Assembly: GCF_963678975.1 (NCBI RefSeq)
Contig: NC_089281.1
Span: forward strand, 496,001-560,000
Direction: 5' to 3'
Origin: Dysidea avara
Taxonomy: Eukaryota; Porifera; Demospongiae; Dictyoceratida; Dysideidae
Length of the DNA: 64,000 nt
Positions 55,201-64,000 of the stretch are shown in pieces. Each line of letters opens with the position of its first letter. Position 1 is the stretch's first letter. The translations under genes and the position numbers were made by a program. The notes beneath the pieces were generated by a model, which was not told the DNA's origin, searched no databases, and saw nothing but the letters and a program-made list of their open reading frames with translations.

Positions 55201-58200
55201 AAAACGAAGATGAACTTAGCGCTAACTAAGTATTGTCTGTTAAACACAACGATGTCTTACACTGTCTGTAAGGAAACTTTCACTTTCCTACCCATTATGG
55301 AGCTGATATGTGAATGGTTTACAATATTTTCATTGAAATCTATATATATAAAGCTGTCTGTCTGTCTGTCTGACGGTCACGCTGCTTACTCACCAGACTT
55401 GGCGCGAATCGACATAGTCTGTGCTGATAATGAAGCGCTCATCATCCGCCTACTCTAAGATTGTTATCACGAGTTCACGCGTGCTTCCGTTCGGTCTCTA
55501 CAGCGCGTAGAAGGCCAAGGTGTAGAGAAAACTTGAGCAACATTCCTTTGAAAACCACAGCACATACTGTTCAAGTGGTAGAACGCCTGACTAGCGTGTA
55601 AGAGGTCGTGGGTTCAAATCCACGTGTTGACAGATTTTTTTCTTTCTACTCAGTACCTTTTTGTGAACACCTTTTCAAAACACGACTTTTAGCTCATCAT
55701 ATCTTGGCATGCAAAGCACGTATCGAGGCGGGACTTTAGCGAAATTAAACGCCCATCATCTGGCAACTCGAGTGTTGTAGCAAATCAATACGTGCTTTTG
55801 TTCGCTCTTTATAGGGCGATGAAGGCACTGGTGTAGGGAAGGATCACTGAAAAGTTGAGCTACATTCCTGTCAAAACCACTGATAAACAACTGTGGCGAT
55901 TTGTGCACCTCCCTTAACCCCAAGTTATTATAACCAGCCTAGGTCATAACTTTTTTTTTTCACTTTTGGGACCTTTTTGATGCACCTTTTTGCTCTATCT
56001 GTTCCATGCAAGTCTTCATCTACAAACTCTTATGCTCAGTTTTTCAGCACTGGCACTGAATTACCTCACATAATAGGGACTCTTATAGCACTTTTGGTAC
56101 AGGGCAGACAAATTGTCAACATATTTGTCCATCTGTGTGTTGGTCCAGTGTGTTGTATTAGAGTAGGTAAAAGCTTCTTTCACCAGTATCCAGAATATCT
56201 ACATCTTTGTTTTAAGCACATAGGTGTGCACTGACATGCAAAACTGTTTGTTCAGACTTACCTCAATACTGCTATAGTAATAGGCAGCTTGCATGATTGA
56301 ACAAATACTACTGTGCATCTGAAAAATGATAATACTGGAACCATGCAGATCCATAGTTTACACCGAGGAACTGCATCTGACCTGGCACAACTGTTTCACT
56401 ATCCTGCTTACATGCTTTCACTCTAAAGATTCATACATTACCTTATTGGTCAATTACACTGCAGGTGTTTCAAAACTGGGTTTTTGTATGGCAAGAGGTA
56501 TATATATGTGTCACTGCAACATCAGAACCGAAAGTGCATAGGACAAGTTCTGAACTTTTGCTTGCCATGCAGTAACTACAACTGCAAATTGTGTTGACTT
56601 TAAATTATGCTCAAGTTCATTTCTCTTTGTGACAGTCGGTAAGGTAAACATCAAAATGTAGAAACTGAAACTGTACCGTGTGTACACAACCTGTATGTAA
56701 TGTAGGGTATACTGTATACAATTGCCTTAGCTCGCATGCAGTTTAACTAATTAGCTAGCCTTGCATGCATGCTTCACTATAAATTATTATGTACTGCATA
56801 AGGATCATGTACTTTAAAGCACTATCGACATACATGCTACACAGCAAATATAGGACACTAATATTTATGCTTGGTTCCCAATATATTAATTATTGTTGCA
56901 TTAGTTCTCATGTAAAGCAGCAAAGGTTTCATTTGTTCTTTACAGCACATTGAAGTCACTGGTAGGGAAGATGCACTGAATAATTAAACTACATTCCTGT
57001 AAAAACCACAAACAATAAACTTTAGTGTTTTGCATCATTAATGACATAAGAAAACCTCATGCTCTTTAAAAAATGTGACATCACCATGTACCCTACATAG
57101 CTACATTAGCAGTGCTGGTGTTTAATACTTAGTCCCTCTTCGTGGCATTAAAACGTTTAATGTGGAGATGGTCCTGCACATAGGGCAGGTACCAATGCTA
57201 GTGTTAATATACAACCAGATAAAACTTTCCATCAATTGCCAAGTGTGAGAGGGGGGCACAGTTACAAGCCACAGACAGAGAAGACTGTACACAGAAACTT
57301 TTTTGTGATAAGATTTATTAATGAATGAAGTGATCTTGAAATGCTTCCATCTTCAGCTCCATGCTTACATGTGTTACATATTAGCTCCATTACACATCAA
57401 AGCTATAGCTTCAGGGGCTGTGCTAGACTTCATGTTTTCATGTGTTATTGCAAAGAATTTTACTATCACCTTAGTCCCTGGTGAAATCCTATATAACTGC
57501 CCTTGTTGCTTGGTAACTGACTGACTGTAGCTTTACATATTGTGCCTAAACTACATATGGAAAGACTTTACAATTGTAATTTTCTAACTCTTAGCTAATT
57601 GTCAGTTCATATGGGTGAAGTTATTTGTAAATCAACATCGTCTTCCTCATTGAGTGCATGGTCTGCCCTAACAAGGCAAGCAATACAATGTATTAAGGAC
57701 AAGACCACATATAAGTGGTAGATGGACAAGACAGTTTCCACAACTCAGAATGAAGTTTTTTTAGCCTAGCTAGTAGTTACACATAGAAGATAGTCTGAGC
57801 TTGTAAATGCTCTTGTAAATTATCTACTTTAACTGGTTACTAACTCAATAGGTTACCTGGCCATAACTACATCATACAGTACAATAGTACTGTATGATGT
57901 AGATAACACATAACTACGTTAGTACTAAAGGGAGACAATGACACGAGGGTGGGGGTCAGAAATTGATCGTTGAATTTGATGTTGCCTTTTTACTATCACA
58001 CAATTACATGATCTCTGTTACAGGTCCACTGCTTGTAGCATAGTAGATGGGGTGGAGGTGATGATGACCGCACTACTAACCTGTATCATCAGTATGGTGG
58101 TGTCTCTAGGGAAGTCTGAGACTTGTCACAGTCTGGAAGATCACTACAGAACTGAGCATGAAAGGTATTGTTTAACATTAATGTAGTGGTTACTATGGTT

Positions 58201-58714
58201 ACTATAGTATATCGCTCCTATTTTAGTGAGAATTGTGCTGATATTTACTTATATGGTAGCGATGGTACTCCCCACCACACAGTCAGGGTGCATTTTGCTC
58301 TGTTGTTAGCTGAGGTGAGTTAGTCAAACCCATGAGACCTGTCTAAATGACCTGTTTCAGTAGATACATCTTACCATTTATAATGTTATTTGCAAACTAC
58401 GAAGTGATTACTGATACAATCAATTGCTTAATGTGATGGGTTGACCCTAATGTGATATCATTATACAACAGATATCATCATGGACGGCAGTAGCAGTGAT
58501 GTCATTGATTGCCATCATATCATGGAGTCGTGTGTTCCAGTGGGCTACTAAGAAGTGTTGTAGTACTCCACAACAACTTGTGAGTCGTCCTCAATTAGTG
58601 ATCAGACCAAGGAAGATGGCACATGGATATCGTCTACTACAAGATAGTGATGATGATGATGATAATAACAATGGTGATGATGTCAATGATGATGATGAAC
58701 CTTTGCCTCTTTAA
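52277..58714 (+). CDS. Gene E: TMEM179B-like four-span membrane protein
   Basis: Exons 52277-52653, 58024-58164, 58227-58314 and 58472-58714; 282 residues. Starts MSSRGGANNRRTGRV; the ATG is shared with F. TM1 (ILSVSLVLLFVCVIALQ), WEKHEEIVDKFDC, CCPLFIDLHN, FCYFVAYGSS, TM2. The CPLF...CYFVA pattern is the best match in the window to my memory of human TMEM179B (CPLY...CYFVAGAS). Exon 2: STACSIVDGVEVMMT, TM3, SLGKSETCHSLED. Exon 3: SENCADIYLYGSDG...FALLLAE. Exon 4: ISSWTAVAVM, TM4, then a long tail with RKMAHGYRLLQDS and two acidic runs ending DDDEPLPL. Intron 1 (5.4 kb) holds retroelement pieces and a tRNA-like sequence; intron 2 is 62 bases. Close sister of F. The promoter must lie in the 192 bases after gene D or inside it. 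Confidence 0.8.
52810..53555 (-). mobile_element. Retroelement C-terminal region fragment
   Basis: On the - strand, pieces read SLSSEKGASSWLSVLPIEEH, LPSGLPAKCVCGHGFTVDHA, ELRDFTAAALSEVCHDVAIE, GFWG...KAFFDVRVFNPTAPSY, SSLYKRFERNKQHEY and GGMGGAATTAYKRLESLLAA. I know this series as the end of a reverse-transcriptase-bearing repeat protein in sponges and cnidarians, with a Cys/His cluster and a nuclease-like FFDVRV block. Frames are broken. Clade not named. Same family as 30715-30979. Confidence 0.6.
53556..53830 (+). repeat. Dispersed repeat family R, distal part
   Basis: CTTAGCTGTTAT, GGCATCAG, AGTAGAAAATTC, CCTAACCAATACTGCC, GCTGGTTTTTGGGTGAT and CAGTACTAT follow in the same order as at 14845-15080. 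Confidence 0.65.
53930..54328. mobile_element. hAT-type MITE (TAGTGATGCACCGATACC end)
   Basis: The right end GGTATCGGTGCATCACTA is the complement of a common hAT terminus; subterminal TGATACTGA/TCAGTATCAGT-like words occur on both sides. The left end near 53935 (GACTGATACCGATCTG) is degenerate, so the limits are approximate. Confidence 0.55.
54329..55339. other. Intron sequence, nothing recognised
   Basis: No exon. ACTGTACTGTAT words repeat at 54550-54650 and AATCAGAACTATTGTGACC is doubled at about 55095-55145. Confidence 0.45.
55340..55558. repeat. Repeat with (CTGT)n and GCGAATCGACATAG block
   Basis: Begins with AAAGCTGTCTGTCTGTCTG, continues with GGCGCGAATCGACATAG and GAAGGCCAAGGTGTAG. 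A second, diverged version of the later part follows at about 55710-55890 (GGCGGGACTTTAGCG, GATGAAGGCACTGGTGTAGG), so tRNA-like sequence and flanks look like one repeat unit followed by a relative. Confidence 0.5.
55559..55634 (+). pseudogene. tRNA-Ala(AGC)-like sequence, degenerate
   Basis: GTTCAAGTGGTAGAAC forms a D-arm with intact stem, CTAGCGT would be an anticodon loop with AGC, and GGTTCAAATCC is a perfect B box. The anticodon stem and T stem are mismatched and no acceptor stem forms; a T run follows at 55634. It reads as a tRNA pseudogene or the head of a tRNA-derived SINE rather than a working tRNA. Confidence 0.5.
55900..58023. other. Right part of intron 1 of gene E, nothing recognised
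   Basis: No exon up to the acceptor TGTTACAG of exon 2 at 58024. A decayed relative of the GAAG.CACTGGTGTAGGGAAG block occurs near 56950. Confidence 0.45.
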
Positions 58715-58760
58715 ATTGTGATCCCCTTTGACATGTTGTTAACCCCCTTGACATGTCAAT

Positions 58761-58766
58761 AATAAA
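58761..58766 (+). terminator. Polyadenylation signal of gene E
   Basis: AATAAA 47 bases after the stop codon of gene E; another AATAAA stands at 58822. Both are well placed to end the transcript before gene F at 59120. Confidence 0.45.
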
Positions 58767-59119
58767 TAACCTGTAGTTATCATTGTTGCTATAAACCCCT
58801 TAGTAGGCCTTATTTCTATTCAATAAAACTTCTCAGTAGCTATGGTGTTGTAATTGTATATTTGGTAATTAGAAAATGCTATATACAAAAAAACAAGTGT
58901 TAAGTAATAATGTAAATGATCCTTAAATTGATTAAACCGTCCAGACCCCGGCACAATATCTAGTCGGGAATTGTCATTGTCTCGTTGATGCTTTTGTATT
59001 TTACTGTATTTGACTCGGACTCTGCTCCCAGGGCATGTTACCCATCACGTGTACCATAGATAATATAGCTATCTATGCACTACGCGGCGCTTTCTAAATT
59101 AAGCGCCTCGTGCACAATA

Positions 59120-61682
59120 ATGTCATCGAGGGGAGGGGCTGGTAACAGGCGGACAGGTCGAGTAGCTACTATCTCACGAGTAGCTAATAATAAGGGAGAT
59201 GAGAACAAGTTCACTTTCAACAGAATATTAAGTGTCTCGCTAGTGTTGTTATTTGTGTGCGTCATCGCTCTGCAAGTCACGTGCGCTGTTGTGATATGGG
59301 AAAAACAAGAAGAGATAGTGGAGAAATTCAAGTGTTCAGACGAGAATTGCTGTCCGTTATTCATACAACTTCATAATGGAATATTAAGAACATATGGAAA
59401 TAACTTCTACTGCTATTTTGTATCGTATGGGTCGAGTTTATCAGCATTGTGTGCAGTAGTGATGATAGTGATCCTGTTGGTACGGATTGTGATGTACAGG
59501 AGGTGAGCATCCAGCTGTAGTAACGTGTAACTCAATACAAATAGCTTCTACTGCTATTTTGTATTAGCGTTTTACCCCTTTAGGGGCTTTGCTAATTAAT
59601 GAAATGAAACAAGTCAGTATTTACTCCATTCCTCTAACAGAACACACAGTCACACTGTTAATATTCCATGGAGCTAAACACATCACAGCTCTCATGATAT
59701 GCTAAACTTAATGTAATACCATACAACAGGAAACATTGCGGCAGACGAATTCACAGTTAATTAGCTTTGATGAATATAAACACTAGTGACTTTTCAGGCA
59801 CCTATTGATGTTTGACTAATTAAAATTTGACGAATGTATGTGTGTAACTGATCATCAATTTTTCTTTCATCAAATTTATTGTCATATGGTAAGCTATTAT
59901 GATAGTAGCCAGCCGGCTCTCATCAATACTTAATTGTTAGTTTATCATCCTGCAATTCCAAAAAGCTGCTGTGTCAGACCTTCCACTGTAAAGCTGTCAA
60001 CAATGTACCAGCGAAGGTTCGTAACTCTTCTTGGTTGCAATTGTCTGTAATGCCAGTGGCCTAGCTGGTTTGGCTATTTGATTTGGTCATGACTACAGTA
60101 CTTCATATAGGTGTACATTAATTACAACCTATGGTATTGGGGGTACAGTACTGAAGGTCTACTAGCTCTCGGCTAGTGCAGGCCGTTATGCCACTAGACA
60201 AAGTACGTAATAACTATTGGTCCCTCCATGACTATCAAAGGTGATGTATACATGTATAGTTGCTGTAGCTCACTATTTTGCATTGTAATTTTTGTATGTA
60301 AAAATTATACTAACACTTCTTACCAATTCATGTTATTATTGACTGAACAAAAAGTATTTTACATCACTGCTCTGTTAGAGTATCACCACTGCTCTGTTAG
60401 AGTATCACCACTGCTCTGTTAGAGTATCACCACTGCTCTGTTAGAGTATCACCACTGCTCTGTTAGAGTATCATCACTGCTCTGTTAGAGTAAATACTAT
60501 CATCACTGCTCTGTTAGAGTATCATGATCTGGGCTGTCATATCGAGGCGCTGTCCACTTTCACTCATGAAACAACTAATCAAGTTTACAGTCCAACACTT
60601 ACCATTATTGTCAAAGTTGTGTAGTGTATACTCTGGGATTACTAACATTACAAAATTGTGTTGTTGTGGATAAGCCCTCTAGCTATACATTAAGTATAAA
60701 ATAGCAGCTAACTGTACATCTGCAGTAGGGTCAGCTTATGCATTAAATGTTTGTATTGTAATGGCGAGTAACTCCTATTGTATAAGTTGGCTGCTTTTTA
60801 GTAGTTTGATTGTTACCACCTATTATCGTCCATTAATGTTGTTGTGTTAGGTCCACTGCTTGTAGCTTGGTAGATGGAGTGGAGGTGACAGTGACCGCAC
60901 TACTAACCTGTGCTGTCAGTATGATAGTGTCTCTAGGGAAGTCGGAGACTTGTAACAGTTTGAAACACTACTACAAGAGGTAATAGTTCTACCAATTGTG
61001 GTCATTATCAGTGATGTATGATACAGAGAGAACTGTGCTGATATATACTTGTACAACACCAGAGACTTTATACACTATCGGGCTATTAAATGGTATGATA
61101 ATCTGATGATTGCTGAGGTGAGGCATGTATTATATTACTTGTGCTAAGTGGTCATGCCATGGATAATTACATTTTGGTCAGATGTAGAGGAAGGTCATTA
61201 TCCACTTATAATAGTTGACATGATCTAGTTGACAGCTGGACATGATGTGTCCAGCAATACAATTGTTTGCCAGGTAATTTATTTAGACATTTAGTGCTGA
61301 AAATAATTTAGCAGTAATTCAAATCATTTAACCAGCATAATTATTATTAATTGTTAACCACATAAATGAGTATAATATATAAAAATTTCAGTCATTGATC
61401 TCTATCCAGAGAGCAATCACAAGGGGGTAATTTGTTCCATTTGCTGATTGCCCTGGATCAAATTGTTACCATGAAAGTGACCTATTATAGCACAATGTTA
61501 AGATTGTTATGATGTAGTGTATTAGTCAACCTTTACAGGTGACATCATGGACTACAGTGGCAGTAATGTCTATAATAGCTATCATTTCTTGGAGTTGTGT
61601 ATTCTCCTGGCTCATCAGTAAGTGTTATGAGGGACCACAAGCTAGAGCACCACATCAATACCATCGACTACAAAACACATAA
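59120..61682 (+). CDS. Gene F: TMEM179B-like four-span membrane protein
   Basis: Exons 59120-59502, 60851-60979, 61027-61117 and 61539-61682; 248 residues. Starts MSSRGGAGNRRTGRV. An in-frame ATG at 59075 would add 15 residues; the stretch is similar in E, where no ATG precedes it, so 59120 is preferred. TM1, WEKQEEIVEKFKC, CCPLFIQLHN, FYCYFVSYGSS, TM2, YRR. Exon 2: STACSLVDGVEVTVTALLTC, TM3, SLGKSETCNSLKH. Exon 3: RENCADIYLYNTRDF...NLMIAE. Exon 4: VTSWTTVAVMSIIAIISW, TM4, then only KCYEGPQ...HQYHRLQNT. The tail lines up with RKMAHGYRLLQDS of E and stops there, so F lacks the acidic EPLP end. The most compact gene of the array and a recent duplicate of E. Confidence 0.8.
59503..60362. other. 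Intron 1 of gene F, nothing recognised
   Basis: CTTCTACTGCTATTTTGTAT near 59545 repeats part of exon 1 (about 59405-59425), a small local duplication of coding sequence. Otherwise no element. Confidence 0.5.
60363..60524. repeat. 22-bp tandem repeat, about 7 units
   Basis: CTCTGTTAGAGTAT units alternating with CACCACTG or CATCACTG. The core CTCTGTTAGAG is a one-base variant of the dispersed CTCTATTAGAG palindrome. Confidence 0.95.
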
Positions 61683-62305
61683 CAACTTCTCATTGTCACT
61701 GCAGTGGAGATCATTTCACATAACGAACTGTTCAACTTTATCAATTTATTTTCTAATGTGTTATAGTGTTTCATCACTATGGGTAACACTGTGGGTACAC
61801 TCCACAATAGACCACACTCGTCACGTACAGCACACAATGACAGTTTTCTATACACGAATTTCAACCAAACACAACTAAATCATAGTGAACTGCTGGTCTG
61901 TCTTCATCTAATTATAGTAATCACAAGCAATCATCCCTGATACCTTACATAGTACTACACATTACCAATCTGATTGGACTGACTGACTGACTGACTGACT
62001 GACTGACTGACTGACTGACTGCAGCCAATACCTCAATTTGTTGACATTACAGAGAATGACAACAGTATATAGCCAACAGCTCAAACCAACAACACCTACA
62101 GCTCACTAATCCAAAATTATAGCTACATTAACGGAACGTGACAAACGTAAATCAGAACCGCTTCCAGGTGCCATGTTTGACTACACAATGTACACATGTC
62201 AAATGCATCATTAAACATTTAAAGTAACCATCTCCTCCTGGTTCCCCCAATACAACTTGTACAATAACACAATTGTGACAACACATGTACATTATGATCT
62301 AGTTG
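61683..62305. other. Spacer between gene F and CRIPT (convergent ends)
   Basis: Holds a (GACT)n tract at 61977-62021 (about 11 units) and otherwise only unrecognised sequence. The 3' ends of gene F (+) and CRIPT (-) face each other here. Confidence 0.6.
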
Positions 62306-63684
62306 TTATGTTGTTGATTGACGATAACTTGACACATCCAATATTTTCTTGCCACACATTGCACAGATCCCCTTCTTGTAAGCACAGCCTGTAATAGGTA
62401 CAGTATAATATAGTGTCGGGTAGTTACACTGACATCATTGACTAGCAGGACACTTGTCCATGGTCCCATTTGTATTAGTGTACACACATTTAGACCCCTG
62501 AAATCAGGCACCTCACTAATAAGGACACTTGGATAATCAGGACACTTGTCCATGGTCCCATTTGTATTAGTGTGCACACATTTAGACCCCAGAAATCAGG
62601 ACACCTCACTAATAAGGTTGGTCCCAGTCCTAAATCAGTTTATCCCACACAGAAAGGATAAAATATCATCTAGAGACCGATACATTCAATGATGTAGCAT
62701 ATACTATCATTTTGATCATTGAATAGTTGTTCTGGTTTATAATACACACACATGTAGTGATGTCCCACTTGCTATTGTAAGAAGTTGCAATATTCCATTT
62801 GGATATGACCTCCTTGAACGTTACTGACTACACTGTGGTTCCTGTTTTAATCACGGACACTGCATGTATATCATGAGATGTTGTATTAGTCACAACAACA
62901 ATGAAACTAAACAGGAGCTCCAGTTCATGTAGTATCCATCATGGTGGTATAAAAGCTCCATAGTGACTCACTATGGTGACACCTGATAGTCTCACACTGC
63001 CTGCCTTACCATCTACCCAGGCAGAGCAAGACTATTAAGTTTCCCAAATATTAATTTCAAAATATTATAAAGTTTTTAAAAAATACAACACACTTGAAAT
63101 TTCTTTCAAAACATGGAGCCAATGTAGTTTATTTCACCAATGAACAAACTCAAGGATAACAACAGTGTTACAAGGTTAGACTGTTAGCATACAATCACCA
63201 TAGTAATGGTTACCTTGGCAATAGTGTGATCCCACTTGATGTACTTGTTGTTTACAGATACGACACTTTTCAAATCGTTGATATGGGTTGAACCTATCAA
63301 CACATGAAGTGAACTGGTAAGGACACTCAGAACACACCTCGCCTTTTTCCCTGTTATTGCTTTGTTCTCTCCAACCTTCCTGCCTCCACCATCTAAGGGT
63401 TACCATAGTTACCAGTGACATTCTCACCTATAGCTAAACTTGTATCACACCATTACATCACCCAAGTCAACGTGTGGTATACAATAATTATATTCCTTGT
63501 CGTGTAGGCGTGGAATGTGTGGGTAAGAGACTAGTGAAATTATCGGTGCTGACCTACCAACTGTATTCCTGGCTCCGGATTTCCACGGGTCAGGACAAGC
63601 TACTCTTCCTAACTTCTTTTCACCTACACAACAACTCATAACATTCCCTACCATACTTTAGTACTTACAATCTTTACAAACCAT
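62306..63684 (-). CDS. CRIPT: CRIPT, cysteine-rich PDZ-binding protein
   Basis: Five exons on the - strand: 63669-63684, 63558-63623, 63338-63392, 63214-63293, 62306-62388; 300 bases, 99 residues, all introns GT-AG. The protein starts MVCKDCEKKLGRV, then CPDPWKSGARNT, GGGRKVGENKA, KARFNPY, CRICK, HQVGSHYCQGCAYKKGICAMCGKK. This matches human CRIPT (101 residues) almost block for block. The CxxC pairs (C3/C6, CRIC, HYC..C, CAMC) bind zinc. CRIPT is known as a partner of PSD-95 PDZ3 and of microtubules, and as a component seen in the minor spliceosome. Human CRIPT ends YKQTSV, a class I PDZ ligand; this one ends YRQSTT, with threonine in place of the hydrophobic last residue. Human residues between NKA and KAR correspond to ITG here. 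The ATG is fixed by the MVC start. Confidence 0.95.
62451..62620. repeat. 92-bp tandem duplication in CRIPT intron 4
   Basis: CACTTGTCCATGGTCCC begins at 62451 and again at 62543; both units continue with ATTTGTATTAGTGT, TTAGACCCC and CACCTCACTAATAAGG. Confidence 0.92.
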
Positions 63685-64000
63685 CACATGCGAAAATATA
63701 AGAATACGACAACACTGCTTTAGAAGCTCATGCGCGTATATTAAAGAGAAAAGCGACAGAGAAAGCATCTCTTCGTGACAGCTTGAAGCTCGACAGCAGG
63801 TATGAGAGTGTTAGTAGCGTGTACTTATCAAAGAGGAATCACTACAGTAAAGTGTCTTAACACTCCGATAATGAAATAATGATTAAGTTGTGCACCCATC
63901 ACACTGCATCAAACCACCTACCCCCCATGGGGGCATAAGAGGATTATATCGTAGGGGAAAAGATATGTGCCAGGTGTGGGGGATTAGTATTGTCTTGTAT
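63685..64000. other. Upstream region of CRIPT
   Basis: Short GC-containing stretch with TGCGCGTATATTAAAG near 63730 and, on the + strand, GCTCGACAGCAG followed by GTATGAG at about 63800, which could be the donor of a non-coding first exon of a divergent gene. No coding start follows, so only a suggestion. Confidence 0.3.

Noticed and set aside
60363-60524. Regular short repeats resembling a CRISPR array
   Set aside because: The units are contiguous with no variable spacers, and the window is clearly eukaryotic.
62299-62577. 92-codon - strand frame overlapping the last CRIPT exon
   Set aside because: It reads a different frame from the CRIPT exon; the spliced CRIPT model explains the region better.
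63785-63830. First exon of a gene divergent from CRIPT
   Set aside because: A donor-like CAG-GTATGAG exists but there is no coding start or following exon inside the window.

Overview
The window looks like nuclear DNA of an invertebrate animal. It has spliced genes with GT-AG introns, an animal CRIPT gene, BEL/Pao and DIRS-like retroelement fossils, LINE fragments and very many small palindromic DNA transposons. A sponge is my best guess from this mixture, but the sequence alone cannot prove it.

The main content is a head-to-tail family of six genes on the + strand, called A to F here (A 3600-11700, 5' part not found; B 11958-30533; C 32231-40829; D 44479-52084; E 52277-58714; F 59120-61682). 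I assembled them by hand from splice sites. The five complete models share one architecture: exon 1 carries TM1, a two-cysteine loop and TM2; exon 2 carries TM3; exon 3 carries a second two-cysteine loop; exon 4 carries TM4 and the cytoplasmic tail. Intron phases are 2, 2 and 0 in every gene. The proteins are 248-282 residues long. The order of cysteines and the (T/S)SW motif at the start of TM4 match what I remember of vertebrate TMEM179B/TMEM179, so I call them TMEM179B-like four-span membrane proteins. B is the most divergent; C and D, and E and F, are the closest pairs. Function is unknown.

On the - strand at the right end is a complete five-exon CRIPT gene (62306-63684, 99 residues).

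Nearly everything else is intronic or intergenic repeat. Intron 3 of A holds an 18-bp minisatellite, a 655-bp foldback element and a DIRS-like fossil split by a 691-bp TA-flanked MITE. Intron 3 of B, about 17 kb, holds a duplicated LINE-derived module, an inverted pair of MITEs, and a young BEL/Pao element inserted into an older inverted BEL/Pao copy that also carries an 847-bp DNA transposon. Intron 1 of D holds a 24-bp minisatellite of about 55 units and a hAT-type element whose empty site is visible in a second copy of the same repeat. Long stretches with nothing recognisable are marked as such.
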